From assembly GCF_002936985.1 (NCBI RefSeq), contig NZ_MPZN01000019.1, forward strand, positions 1 to 63,243: a stretch of DNA of 63,243 nucleotides, written 5' to 3'. The notes under the pieces are model-generated. The model had not been told where the DNA came from. It made no database searches and saw only the letters and a list, made by a program, of their open reading frames with translations. The first letter of the stretch is position 1, and every line of letters starts with the position of its first letter. Below, in pieces: positions 26,758 through 34,772 of the stretch. The translations under genes were made by a program, and so were the position numbers. Origin of the DNA: Microterricola pindariensis. GTDB lineage: Bacteria; Actinomycetota; Actinomycetes; Actinomycetales; Microbacteriaceae.

Positions 26758-28044
26758 TTACTTCTTGTTGAGGATGTCGGTCATCTCAGCAGCGGCGTCG
26801 GCAGAGGCCTGCTCAACCGTCTTCTCACCGGAGAGGATCGACTGGATCATCGTGTTGGTGGTCTTCTTGGCCTGCACAGCACCGAACTTCGGCGTGACGG
26901 GGAGCGAAGCGCCGCCGTCAACCATCTGGGTCGCGAACGCCTGGGTGATCTCATCGGCGCTGGCGACGGTGGCGTCGAGTGCCGTGGTCTCGCCCGGGAA
27001 GTAACCACTCTGGCTGGCCCACTCGGTGGCAAAGTCACCGGTGGTCATCATGCTCATGAAGGTCCAGGCGAGGTCCTTGTTCTTGCTGGACTCGAACATG
27101 CTGAGGTGCGAACCGCCGAGCATCGACGGGCTGATGCCCGAGGTCTGACCGGGGATCGGGAACGAGCCGATCTTGCCTTCCAGCTCCGGGTTCTTGTCGA
27201 GGATCGTCGCGGGGGTCCACGAGCCCATGACCGCCATGCCGACCTTGCCCTGGGCGAAGTTGTCGAGCACGTCGGTCTCCTTCCAGGTGGTTGCACCGGA
27301 GGTGGACGAGCCGTGCTGGAGTGCGAGGTCGGTGTAGAACTTGATTCCGGCCTGCGACTTCGCGCTGTCCAGACCCGAGGTCCAGGTGTCGCCCTTCTTC
27401 GTCGCTACCTCGCCACCGGCACCCCAGACCCACGGGTAGGTGAGCTGCTCAGCGTCGCCGGCAACCGGGAACGGGATGATGTCGGGGTTGCTCGTCTTGA
27501 GCGTCTCGATTGCCGCCTGGAACTCTGCCCAGGTGGTCGGCACGGCGATGCCGGCCGCCTCGAAGATGTCGGTGCGGTAGATGACCGAGCGAACGCCGGC
27601 GTACCACGGCATGCCGTAGAGCGTGTCGTCGAGCGTTCCAGCCTCGACCAGGCCCTCGACGAGCTTGCCGTCGAGGCCTGCCTCGGTGACGTAGTCGTCG
27701 AGCGGTGCGAGTGCACCGGACTCAGCGAACTCCGCGGTCCAGGTCGTGCCGGTCTCGGCGATGTCGGGGGTGGTGCCGCCGGCGATTGCAGTGACGAAAC
27801 GGTCGTGAGCGTCTGCCCACTGCACCATCTCGACATTGAGCTTCGCGCCGGTCTCCTTTGTGAACTCGTCACCGACGCGCTCGAAGAACTCGTCGGATTC
27901 GGTGTTCGTACCCTGCATGATCCAGACGTTGAGGGTTTCACCCGTGGCGTCAGTGCCACTTCCACCGGTAGCTCCGGAAGAACAAGCCGTCAGGCTCAGT
28001 GCAGCCGTTGCCAAAATGGCGAGCGGCAGGTAACGCTTTTTCAT
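26758..28044 (-). CDS. Extracellular sugar-binding lipoprotein (family 1 SBP)
   Basis: 428 residues. Signal peptide MKKRYLPLAILATAALSLTA followed by the lipobox cysteine (LTAC-SSG). Mature part is a two-lobe family-1 solute-binding protein: TLNVWIMQGTNTES, DIAETGTTWTAEFAESGALA, GMPWYAGVRSVIYRTD, GKVGMAVMGSWTPA. First gene of the murein operon, with GAGGAG eight bases before ATG 28044. Context says its ligand is a murein-derived disaccharide such as GlcNAc-MurNAc or its anhydro form; sequence alone only shows an oligosaccharide binder. Confidence 0.93.
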   Translation of the reverse strand: MKKRYLPLAILATAALSLTACSSGATGGSGTDATGETLNVWIMQGTNTESDEFFERVGDEFTKETGAKLNVEMVQWADAHDRFVTAIAGGTTPDIAETGTTWTAEFAESGALAPLDDYVTEAGLDGKLVEGLVEAGTLDDTLYGMPWYAGVRSVIYRTDIFEAAGIAVPTTWAEFQAAIETLKTSNPDIIPFPVAGDAEQLTYPWVWGAGGEVATKKGDTWTSGLDSAKSQAGIKFYTDLALQHGSSTSGATTWKETDVLDNFAQGKVGMAVMGSWTPATILDKNPELEGKIGSFPIPGQTSGISPSMLGGSHLSMFESSKNKDLAWTFMSMMTTGDFATEWASQSGYFPGETTALDATVASADEITQAFATQMVDGGASLPVTPKFGAVQAKKTTNTMIQSILSGEKTVEQASADAAAEMTDILNKK

Positions 28045-28119
28045 AGCAAGTCTCCTCATTGATGGGCGTGAGCCCGTAATTGCGTATTGAAAATAGTATC
28101 CAAGCTGGTGCGTTCGCGC

Positions 28120-28132
28120 GAAAGTAACTTTC
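28120..28132. promoter_or_regulatory. Palindromic operator candidate for the RpiR regulator
   Basis: GAAAGTAACTTTC is a 13-bp palindrome with one central base, about 75-90 bases upstream of the substrate-binding protein start, just upstream of a TACTAT -10-like element (minus strand). RpiR/MurR proteins bind GAAA...TTTC-type inverted repeats. Confidence 0.6.
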
Positions 28133-28235
28133 ATGCGACGTGAATACGATACCCCGTGATTCGCGGGCGTTTGTCCAGAACGCCACTCCGGAGCAGGCAT
28201 TGCGCGCTACTCGCGGAGAATTCCCAGCACGGAGG

Positions 28236-29294
28236 CTAGGGCGTCCTGCCGCGGGGCGAGATCCAGCGGGCAGCGAGCACGAGGAGCAGCCCGATGGCCG
28301 CGCCGAGCGCCGTCTCCAGCAGCCGGTCGACGAGTAGCGTGCCGACCGGGAGCGGGCTGGCCAGATGGGCGACCCCGAGCGCCAACGGCGTCACGAACAC
28401 GAGCGCCGCACCGTAGTGCCGGCCGACGAGGATCTCGGCACAGAACTGCGCGATGACCACGGCGATGACGATGGCGATGGGTGGCGGTTCGGGGAAGAGC
28501 AGCGCGCCGGTCACCACGACACCGACGGCGGTGCCGACGATGCGGTGCACGGCCCGTGAGATCGAGTGGCGCGCGTGCGGCGGCGGGATGACGGCGATGA
28601 CGCTCACCACCGCCCAGTACGGGTGCCCAATGCCGATCGACGTCGCAATCGCACCAGCGAGGAGCGCCCCGAACACGTTCTGGGCGACAGCCACCCAGAG
28701 CGCGGACTCGCGCACGGCGGCCCAGCGCACCTGCGGCGAACGGCTCAGCTGTTGGAACCAGCCGGCGTCTCCCTCGCGTCCGGCCCTCCGCAGCAGCCAG
28801 CCGGACATCGTGATGGCGAGCGCGAACGCGGCCGAGGCAGCGGCGAGGCCGATGCGCAGTGGAACCTGTTCCGGCGGCGTCGGTAGTGCCGCGCACACCA
28901 GCAGACCAAACACGAAGAACAGCGGGGTTGGCGGGAAGAGGCCGTAAACGGCGGCCGCGATGAGCCCACCCACGATCACGACGACGAGCGCGGCGGCAAC
29001 GATCAGGTTGGCCGCTCCCGTTGCGGCCAGGATGGTGCCGAGCCCGACGCTGAGGACGAGTCCGACTGCAGCGATCCCGGCGCTGCGCAGCCGCACTCGA
29101 TACGGTTCGCTGCGCCCATACAGCGCCGTCATCGCACCGAAGGAGGCGTAGGCGGCGAGGTCGAGCCGGTCGAGCGCGAGCAGGATGAACATCGGTACGG
29201 CCACGGCGATCGCCGCCCGGGTCGCCACCTCGAAATCACGAGGCTTCAGCGACCGTAGGCGGTCCGAAAGAGACTGTGGGGCGTCGTCTGTCAT
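28236..29294 (-). CDS. FUSC-family inner-membrane protein
   Basis: 352 residues. Two blocks of hydrophobic segments (residues about 25-165 and 205-345) around a cytoplasmic linker. The second block carries the FUSC signature GHPYWAVVSVIAVIPPPHAR and RAVHRIVGTAVGVVV. FUSC proteins are linked to efflux of aromatic acids and similar compounds. ATG 29294 with GGGGAG upstream. Its stop is 190 bases from the murein operon start, so it is probably a separate unit. Confidence 0.88.
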   Translation of the reverse strand: MTDDAPQSLSDRLRSLKPRDFEVATRAAIAVAVPMFILLALDRLDLAAYASFGAMTALYGRSEPYRVRLRSAGIAAVGLVLSVGLGTILAATGAANLIVAAALVVVIVGGLIAAAVYGLFPPTPLFFVFGLLVCAALPTPPEQVPLRIGLAAASAAFALAITMSGWLLRRAGREGDAGWFQQLSRSPQVRWAAVRESALWVAVAQNVFGALLAGAIATSIGIGHPYWAVVSVIAVIPPPHARHSISRAVHRIVGTAVGVVVTGALLFPEPPPIAIVIAVVIAQFCAEILVGRHYGAALVFVTPLALGVAHLASPLPVGTLLVDRLLETALGAAIGLLLVLAARWISPRGRTP

Positions 29295-29305
29295 GAGACG
29301 CTCCC

Positions 29306-29374
29306 CTACAGTTTTTCGATGGGCTTGACGCGAAGCGTCAAGAAAGGCGGCAGCCCAGTTCCAAGGAATCCCAT
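29306..29374 (-). CDS. 22-codon ORF ending in a copy of the PcrA C-terminus
   Basis: MGFLGTGLPPFLTLRVKPIE then Lys-Leu and stop. Its last five residues (PIEKL) and 16 of the last 19 bases repeat the end of pcrA 85 bases away. No good ribosome binding site. It may be a remnant rather than a gene. Confidence 0.25.
   Translation of the reverse strand: MGFLGTGLPPFLTLRVKPIEKL
29324..29342 (-). terminator. Short hairpin after pcrA
   Basis: Perfect 8-bp stem CTTGACGC/GCGTCAAG with a three-base loop, 50 bases past the pcrA stop and just before the FUSC ribosome site. Possible terminator. Confidence 0.5.
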
Positions 29375-29390
29375 GATCTGCGACCGCTCG

Positions 29391-31934
29391 CTACAGTTTC
29401 TCGATAGGGGCGATCTTGATCAGGAGCTTCTTTGCGCCCGCCGTGTCGAACTGCACGTGCGCGACGCGCTTGGTGCCCTCACCGGTGACCTGGTTGACGC
29501 GGCCCTCGCCGAAGTCGACGTGTCGGATGCGGTCGCCGGCCTCCAAGGTGAGATCGCCGTTGTCGCGCACCTGCGCTGTGACCTTGTTCGCCCACTCCGT
29601 CTTCGGCTTGGGGGCCGGCGGCAGCTCGCCGCCGAAGCGGTCGGAGCCGCCGGAGCCGCGGGAGCCGTAGCCGTCGCGGCGCGCGTTCAGAGCGCGCGGC
29701 TGCGTGCCGCCGCGCGAGTTCGCCATGCCGGGCGATTGCCGCCACTCGATCAAGTCGCCGGGGATCTCCTGCAGGTAGCGGCTCGGCATCGCCACGTTCG
29801 TCTCGCCGAACTGGGCGCGCGTCATCGCGAGCGAGAGGTAAAGCCGCTTCCTGGCCCTGGTGATGCCGACGTAGAACAAGCGCCGCTCCTCGGCCGGGCC
29901 ACCCGGCTCGCTCGCGGACATCTGGTGCGGCAGCAGGCCCTCCTCGATGCCGGTGAGGAACACGGAGTCGTACTCGAGGCCCTTGGCCGTGTGCAGCGTC
30001 ATCAGGGAGACGGTTCCGCTGGAGTCGTCGAGGTCGTCGGCGGCGGCCACGAGCGATACCTGGGTGAGGAAGTCGATCAGGCCGGCATCCGGGTTCTCCT
30101 TGACGAAGTCCTTGGTCTGCGCGAGCAGCTCCTCGACGTTCTCGGCGCGGGTCTCGTCTTGCGGGTCGCGGCTGCTGCGCAGCGTCTCGAGCAGGGTGCT
30201 CTCGGTCAGCAGGAAGCCGAGCACCTCGCTCACCTTCGCGGCGCCGGCCGGATTCGTCGGGTCGAGCATGAGGGCGGCCTCGTCGAGCAATTTGGCCAGC
30301 TTGACGATGGCGCCGGTGACCTTGGGCCCCATGCCGAGGCTGCCCGCATCGCGCATCGCCTGCCGGAAGCTGATGCCGTTGGCCTCAGCGAAGCTGGCCA
30401 GCTGCGTTTCGGTGGCCGGTCCGATGCCGCGCTTGGGCGTGTTCAGGATCCGGCGCAGGGCGAGCTCGTCAGCCGGGTTCGCCACGGCGATGAGGTACGC
30501 CATCGCGTCCTTGATCTCGGCCCGCTCATAGAACTTGGTGCCGCCGACGACCCGGTAGGGCACGGCGGAGCGCACGAAGATCTCCTCCAGCGCGCGGGTC
30601 TGCGCGTTGGTGCGGTAGAACACGGCGATGTCGCGGTAGGCGACGCCCTCGCCGCGCAGCTTCTCGATCTCGTCGGCGATGAACTGTGCCTCGTCGTGGC
30701 CGGAGTACCCGGTGTATCCGATGATCTTGGCGCCGTCGCCGACGGCCGTCCAGAGCTTCTTGTCCTTGCGGTCGAAGTTGTTGGAGATGACGGCGTTGGC
30801 GGCGCTCAGGATGTTCTGCGTCGAGCGGTAGTTCTGCTCGAGCAGCACCACCTTGGCGCCCGGATAGTCGCGCTCGAACTCGACGATGTTGCGGATGTCG
30901 GCGCCGCGGAAGGCGTAGATCGACTGGTCGGAGTCGCCGACGACGGTCAGCGATGCGCCCGGGATAGCCCCGGTCGCGTCTTGCAGCGAGCGCACGTGGT
31001 GGCCGGCCGTGTCGAGCTCCGCGACGACGTGCGGCTCGATCGGACGGGTGAGCTCCTTGATGAAGGAGTACTGGGCGTGGTTGGTGTCCTGGTACTCGTC
31101 GACGAGGATGTGCCGGAACCGGCGCTGGTACAGCGCAGCGGTGGCCGGGAACGCCCGGAACAGAAACACCGTCTCGGCCAGCAGGTCGTCGAAGTCCAGC
31201 GCCTGTGCGGCGCGCAGGCGCTTGGTGTACTGCCGGAAGATCTCGACGAACATGACCTCTTGCGGGTCGTTGAGGTTGGCGTTGCGCGCGTAGCTGTCGA
31301 CATCCGCCAGCTCGTTCTTGAGCTTGGAGATCTTGTTCGAGACGCCCGCCGCGGTGAAGCCGAGGGTGTCGGCCGAGAGCTCCTTGATGATGCGCTTGAT
31401 GACGTTGCGCGAGTCGGCGGAGTCGTAGATGGTGAAGCTGCTGCTGAGCCCGGCCCGCTCGGCCTCTGCGCGCAGGATGCGCACGCAGGCGGAGTGGAAG
31501 GTGGAGATCCACATGCCGCTGGAGGCTTGGCCGAGCAGCTGCTCGACGCGCTCGCGCATCTCGGCTGCGGCCTTGTTGGTGAAGGTGATGGCGAGGATCT
31601 GGCTGGGCCAGGCCTCGCGGCTGCCGATCAGTCCGGCGATGCGGTGGGTGAGCACGCGGGTCTTGCCGGATCCGGCGCCGGCGACGATGAGCAGGGCGGG
31701 GCCGCGGTACTCGACCGCTTCGCGCTGCTCGGGGTTGAGGCCGTCGAGCAGGCTGTCTCCCCCGGCCCAGGCACCGCCGCCGGGCAGCCCGCCCGATGAG
31801 GCCCCGCCAGGAACGAATCCCGCCGGCGGCGCCGCATTGTTGGCGCCCAGGGTCGACGGGAAACCGGCCGGCCCATCGTGCACGATCATCGGTCGCGAGT
31901 CGGTCGGTTCGTCGGGGTCAAAGAGAGTGCTCAT
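29391..31934 (-). CDS. pcrA: ATP-dependent 3'-5' DNA helicase PcrA/UvrD1
   Basis: 847 residues, superfamily 1A. A disordered N-terminus of about 65 residues precedes the Q motif LNPEQREAVEYRGPALLIVA, Walker A VAGAGSGKTRVLTHR, motif Ia AITFTNKAAAEM, motif II LVDEYQDTNHAQY, motif III VVGDSDQSIYAFRGA, motif IV LLEQNYRSTQNI, motif V TLHTAKGLEYDSVFLTG and motif VI RRLFYVGITRARKRLYLS. Relative to mycobacterial UvrD1 about 20 extra residues lie between motifs II and III (around HVVAELDTAGHHVRSLQD). The C-terminal Tudor-like domain (GDRIRHVDFGEGRV) binds RNA polymerase in this family. ATG 31934. Acts in repair and replication. Confidence 0.96.
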   Translation of the reverse strand: MSTLFDPDEPTDSRPMIVHDGPAGFPSTLGANNAAPPAGFVPGGASSGGLPGGGAWAGGDSLLDGLNPEQREAVEYRGPALLIVAGAGSGKTRVLTHRIAGLIGSREAWPSQILAITFTNKAAAEMRERVEQLLGQASSGMWISTFHSACVRILRAEAERAGLSSSFTIYDSADSRNVIKRIIKELSADTLGFTAAGVSNKISKLKNELADVDSYARNANLNDPQEVMFVEIFRQYTKRLRAAQALDFDDLLAETVFLFRAFPATAALYQRRFRHILVDEYQDTNHAQYSFIKELTRPIEPHVVAELDTAGHHVRSLQDATGAIPGASLTVVGDSDQSIYAFRGADIRNIVEFERDYPGAKVVLLEQNYRSTQNILSAANAVISNNFDRKDKKLWTAVGDGAKIIGYTGYSGHDEAQFIADEIEKLRGEGVAYRDIAVFYRTNAQTRALEEIFVRSAVPYRVVGGTKFYERAEIKDAMAYLIAVANPADELALRRILNTPKRGIGPATETQLASFAEANGISFRQAMRDAGSLGMGPKVTGAIVKLAKLLDEAALMLDPTNPAGAAKVSEVLGFLLTESTLLETLRSSRDPQDETRAENVEELLAQTKDFVKENPDAGLIDFLTQVSLVAAADDLDDSSGTVSLMTLHTAKGLEYDSVFLTGIEEGLLPHQMSASEPGGPAEERRLFYVGITRARKRLYLSLAMTRAQFGETNVAMPSRYLQEIPGDLIEWRQSPGMANSRGGTQPRALNARRDGYGSRGSGGSDRFGGELPPAPKPKTEWANKVTAQVRDNGDLTLEAGDRIRHVDFGEGRVNQVTGEGTKRVAHVQFDTAGAKKLLIKIAPIEKL

Positions 31935-31990
31935 GTCTGCTCCCAGTGTAGGCGGGGCCGCTGACAGAGGGCTGCCCGCCCCGGCTGGCC

Positions 31991-33013
31991 TCACGCCGCC
32001 GGGCGGAGGCTGTCTCGCACGGCGACGGCCAGGTCCGGGTGATCGGCGAAGACGCCGTCGATGCCGGTGCCCATGATCAGCTCGAACTCGCCCCACCAGT
32101 CCCCGTGGCGGGCCTGGCCGACGCCGGCGCGGTGGGCCGGCAGCAGGAAGCGGTTCTCCGGGCGCAGCGTCCAGGTGTAGACCTCGAGCATCGCCGAGTG
32201 GGCCAGGTCGACGAGGTCGCTCGTCTGCGGCGTGCCCGCGGCATCCTGCCGCACGATCATGGAGCGGTCGACGCTGATGCCGTCGACGAGGCCGCCGAGC
32301 GCGTACAGGCCGGCCTCCGTGACGAAGTCGGCGTAGCTGTGCGCGGCCGGGCCGTGGGCCAGCCGCTGGTCTTCCGGCGTGCCGGACGCCTCGATGAGGA
32401 AGACCTTCCTGCCGCCGACTCCGCGCGCGGTCAGCTTGCCGAGCACGGTCAGCTCGAAGGACTCGACGATGAGCCGGCCGTCGCCGCCGCGCCAGCCCGC
32501 GTCGTCCAGCTCTGCGGCGAAGAGCTCGTCCAGCGGCAGGCCGATCGACTCGAAGTAGCTGGCGTGCTTGATCTCGGCGACGAGGCCGAGGTGCCGGCCG
32601 TGGCGATCCGCGCTCTCGGCGATGAGCTCGAACAGGTCGCGCAGCCGCAGGATCGGGTAGCGGCCGTCGAAGGCGGTGTTCGCGGGGCGCATCTTGGGCA
32701 GCCGCTCGCGGGCGCGGAGCGTGCTGAGCTCGCCCCAGGTGAAGTCCTCGGTGAACCAGCCCGTCTGCTCGTGGCCGTCGATGGTCTTGGTGGTGCGGAG
32801 CCCGGCGAACTCCGGCCGCGCCGCGACATCCGTCGTGCCGGAGATCTCGTTCTCGTGCCGGAGCACGAGCACTCCGTCTCGGGTCGCCACGATGTCGGGC
32901 TCGACCGCGTCCGCGCCGAGGGCGAAGGCGAGTTCGTATGCGGCAGCGGTGTGCTCGGGGCGGTAGCCGCTGGCGCCACGGTGGCCGATGATGAGCGGGG
33001 AGGCGTGCGACAT
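31991..33013 (-). CDS. Glycerophosphodiester phosphodiesterase
   Basis: 340 residues, TIM barrel. GDPD signature IIGHRGASGYRPEHTAAAYE (catalytic His and Arg-Gly), metal ligands in DAVEPDIVATRDGVLVLRHE, and the end GTGIDGVFADHPDLA. No signal peptide, so cytoplasmic. Releases glycerol-3-phosphate from deacylated phospholipid head groups; GlpD further along the window could use it. ATG 33013. Confidence 0.93.
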   Translation of the reverse strand: MSHASPLIIGHRGASGYRPEHTAAAYELAFALGADAVEPDIVATRDGVLVLRHENEISGTTDVAARPEFAGLRTTKTIDGHEQTGWFTEDFTWGELSTLRARERLPKMRPANTAFDGRYPILRLRDLFELIAESADRHGRHLGLVAEIKHASYFESIGLPLDELFAAELDDAGWRGGDGRLIVESFELTVLGKLTARGVGGRKVFLIEASGTPEDQRLAHGPAAHSYADFVTEAGLYALGGLVDGISVDRSMIVRQDAAGTPQTSDLVDLAHSAMLEVYTWTLRPENRFLLPAHRAGVGQARHGDWWGEFELIMGTGIDGVFADHPDLAVAVRDSLRPAA

Positions 33014-33063
33014 GGCACAAGGGTAATCGTCACGAGGGCGTCGGCGCTGCAACAATCGAAGCA

Positions 33064-33585
33064 ATGCACTCGCTGACACGACCTTCCACGCGCGCCGAAC
33101 CGACGCGCGCGCTGCCCCTGCGCTGGGGCAGCTACAACGCCCGCCTGGTCGCCGGCGCCTCCGCGATCCTGCTCGGCGTGGCCTCCGTGCTGTTCACCAG
33201 CACCTACAGCCTGCCGTTTCTGGCCGTCGGCTCCCTGCTGCAGATGGCCGGCTGGATCGTGCTGCCTGCCCGCGGCTGGCGGCGCCTGCTGGCGCTGGTG
33301 CCCGCCCTGTTCGTGTCGTGGCTGATGCTGGCCGGCTCCGACTTCGCGGTGTTCACCACGGTGATCCTCGCGGGCTGGCTGCTCGTCATGCAGCGCCCGC
33401 CGCTGGCGTGGATCACCCTCGCCCTTCCGCTGGCCGCCGGGCTGGCCTGCAGCGTCTGGTTTGCCAGTTACGAGCAGAATTGGGCGGTGTTCGCTCTCAG
33501 CGGCGTCGCGGTGCTGGTCGGAGCCCGGTTGGCCCGCCGAATTTCCCGCGTTCTGCCAGCCAGATCGGGTAGTTTAGAGGCATAG
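33064..33585 (+). CDS. Hypothetical membrane protein
   Basis: 173 residues with five hydrophobic segments (for example LVAGASAILLGVASVLFTS and AWITLALPLAAGLACSVWF) and a basic N-terminus. Divergent from the phosphodiesterase across 50 bases, and 56 bases before the Bax-inhibitor-like gene in the same direction. No family recognised; small actinobacterial membrane proteins of this layout are common. Confidence 0.75.
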   Translation: MHSLTRPSTRAEPTRALPLRWGSYNARLVAGASAILLGVASVLFTSTYSLPFLAVGSLLQMAGWIVLPARGWRRLLALVPALFVSWLMLAGSDFAVFTTVILAGWLLVMQRPPLAWITLALPLAAGLACSVWFASYEQNWAVFALSGVAVLVGARLARRISRVLPARSGSLEA

Positions 33586-33641
33586 CACCCGCACGTGGCG
33601 AGCTCGTCGTGTGCGCTTCGCCCCGAGCCCCAGAGGATCCC

Positions 33642-34442
33642 ATGGCACTCGAGAACCCCGCATTCCGCAGCCCAGCATTCACCGGAAACACCTCCGTCTC
33701 CAACGCCGTCTCGGTCGAGGAGCTGCAGGACATCTACAATCGGCCCACCGCCGGTGCCGGCGAGACCGACCGGATGACGGTCGAAGACACCGTCGTGAAG
33801 ACTGCGCTGTCCTTCGGCGTGCTCGTCATCGGCGCCATGCTCGGCTGGGTGACCGCCACCACCATGCCCTTCGTCTGGGTCATCGCCGGCATCATCGGCT
33901 TCGTGCTGGCCCTCGTCAACATCTTCAAGAAGGAGCCGTCGCCGGCCCTGATCCTCGCCTACGCGGCGGCGCAGGGCGTGTTCGTCGGCGCGATCTCGAT
34001 GTTCTACGAGACGCAGTGGGACGGCATCGTGCTGCAGGCCGTGCTGGCCACCCTCGCCGTCGTCGGCGTGACGCTCGCCCTCTTCGCCAACGGCAAGATC
34101 CGCGCCTCCAAGAAGGCCACCAAGATCTTCCTGATCGCCATGGTCGGCTACCTCGTGTTCTCGGTGCTGAACGTCGTCCTCACGATGACCGGCGTCGTCA
34201 GCAACCCGTTCGGCCTCCGCGGAGACTTCGCAATTGCCGGCATCCCGCTCGGCCTGATCCTCGGCGTCCTCGTCGTCATCATGGCCGCGTACTCGCTCGT
34301 GCTCGACTTCGACTTCATCCAGAAGGGCGTCAAGAACCGCGCACCGCGCAAGTACGCCTGGACCGGTGCCTTCGGCATCATGGTCACCGTCATCTGGTTG
34401 TACCTCGAGATCCTGCGCATGTTCGCGATCGCGCGCGACTAG
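33642..34442 (+). CDS. Bax inhibitor-1/YccA-family membrane protein
   Basis: 266 residues. A soluble N-terminus of about 50 residues (MALENPAFRSPAF, VSVEELQDIYNRP) and seven hydrophobic segments, ending FDFIQKGVKNRAPRKYAWTG and LYLEILRMFAIAR, the signature of the bacterial YccA/TMBIM group. These proteins are proposed pH-sensitive ion leak channels or membrane-protease modulators. AGAGGA precedes ATG 33642. Followed by a strong terminator. Confidence 0.9.
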   Translation: MALENPAFRSPAFTGNTSVSNAVSVEELQDIYNRPTAGAGETDRMTVEDTVVKTALSFGVLVIGAMLGWVTATTMPFVWVIAGIIGFVLALVNIFKKEPSPALILAYAAAQGVFVGAISMFYETQWDGIVLQAVLATLAVVGVTLALFANGKIRASKKATKIFLIAMVGYLVFSVLNVVLTMTGVVSNPFGLRGDFAIAGIPLGLILGVLVVIMAAYSLVLDFDFIQKGVKNRAPRKYAWTGAFGIMVTVIWLYLEILRMFAIARD

Positions 34443-34462
34443 TCGCACGCTGACACCGCTTC

Positions 34463-34496
34463 ACGGAAGGGCCGCCCGGAAGGGCGGCCCTTCCGT
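34463..34496. terminator. Terminator hairpin after the Bax-inhibitor-like gene
   Basis: Perfect 15-bp stem (34463-34477 with 34482-34496), loop GGAA, followed by GTTC. Starts 20 bases past the stop. Confidence 0.85.
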
Positions 34497-34530
34497 GTTC
34501 CCGGGCTAGCGCCCGGCGGCATCCGGCCCG

Positions 34531-34598
34531 TCGCGGCCCCCGATATGTCTCGCGGCCCCCGCTATGCCACGGGCCGCGAGACATATCGAGGGCCGCGA
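34531..34598. repeat. Long palindrome with internally repeated arms
   Basis: Arms 34531-34558 and 34571-34598 are complementary over 28 bases with one mismatch; spacer 12 bases. Each arm starts and ends with the same block TCGCGGCCC around a TATGTC core, and CGCGGCCCCCGATATG recurs with one change 19 bases on. Not followed by T-runs, so not an ordinary terminator. Confidence 0.75.
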
Positions 34599-34646
34599 GG
34601 GGGATGCCGGGGTGGCGCGCGCCGGCCGGTTCCCGGGTGTCCAGTT

Positions 34647-34724
34647 ATGACACAGAAGGCCGGACCCCTCACACCGAACTCGCATGCACGATGCGGTTCA
34701 GCGGGGTCCGGCCTTCTTTGTCAT
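34647..34724. terminator. Long hairpin before the guaA end, probable bidirectional terminator
   Basis: Arms 34647-34668 and 34703-34724 pair over 22 bases with one mismatch (core AGAAGGCCGGACCCC). The inner 34 bases pair partly again. CTTCTTT on the plus side fits a terminator; 49 bases past the guaA stop. Confidence 0.7.
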
Positions 34725-34772
34725 TGTCTGAGCTGAGGAGCGGATCATCCGCTCCCGACGCCAGCTACTGAC

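Larger units (their letters stand above)
34443..34772. other. 330-base intergenic stretch holding three consecutive long palindromes
   Basis: No gene seen. It contains the terminator at 34463-34496, a 28-bp-arm palindrome at 34531-34598 and a 22-bp-arm palindrome at 34647-34724, between the convergent Bax-inhibitor-like gene and guaA. Confidence 0.8.

Noticed and set aside
34647-34724. Mobile-element interpretation of the long hairpin before guaA
   Set aside because: The T-rich end and position after guaA make a bidirectional terminator the simpler reading, though its length is unusual.
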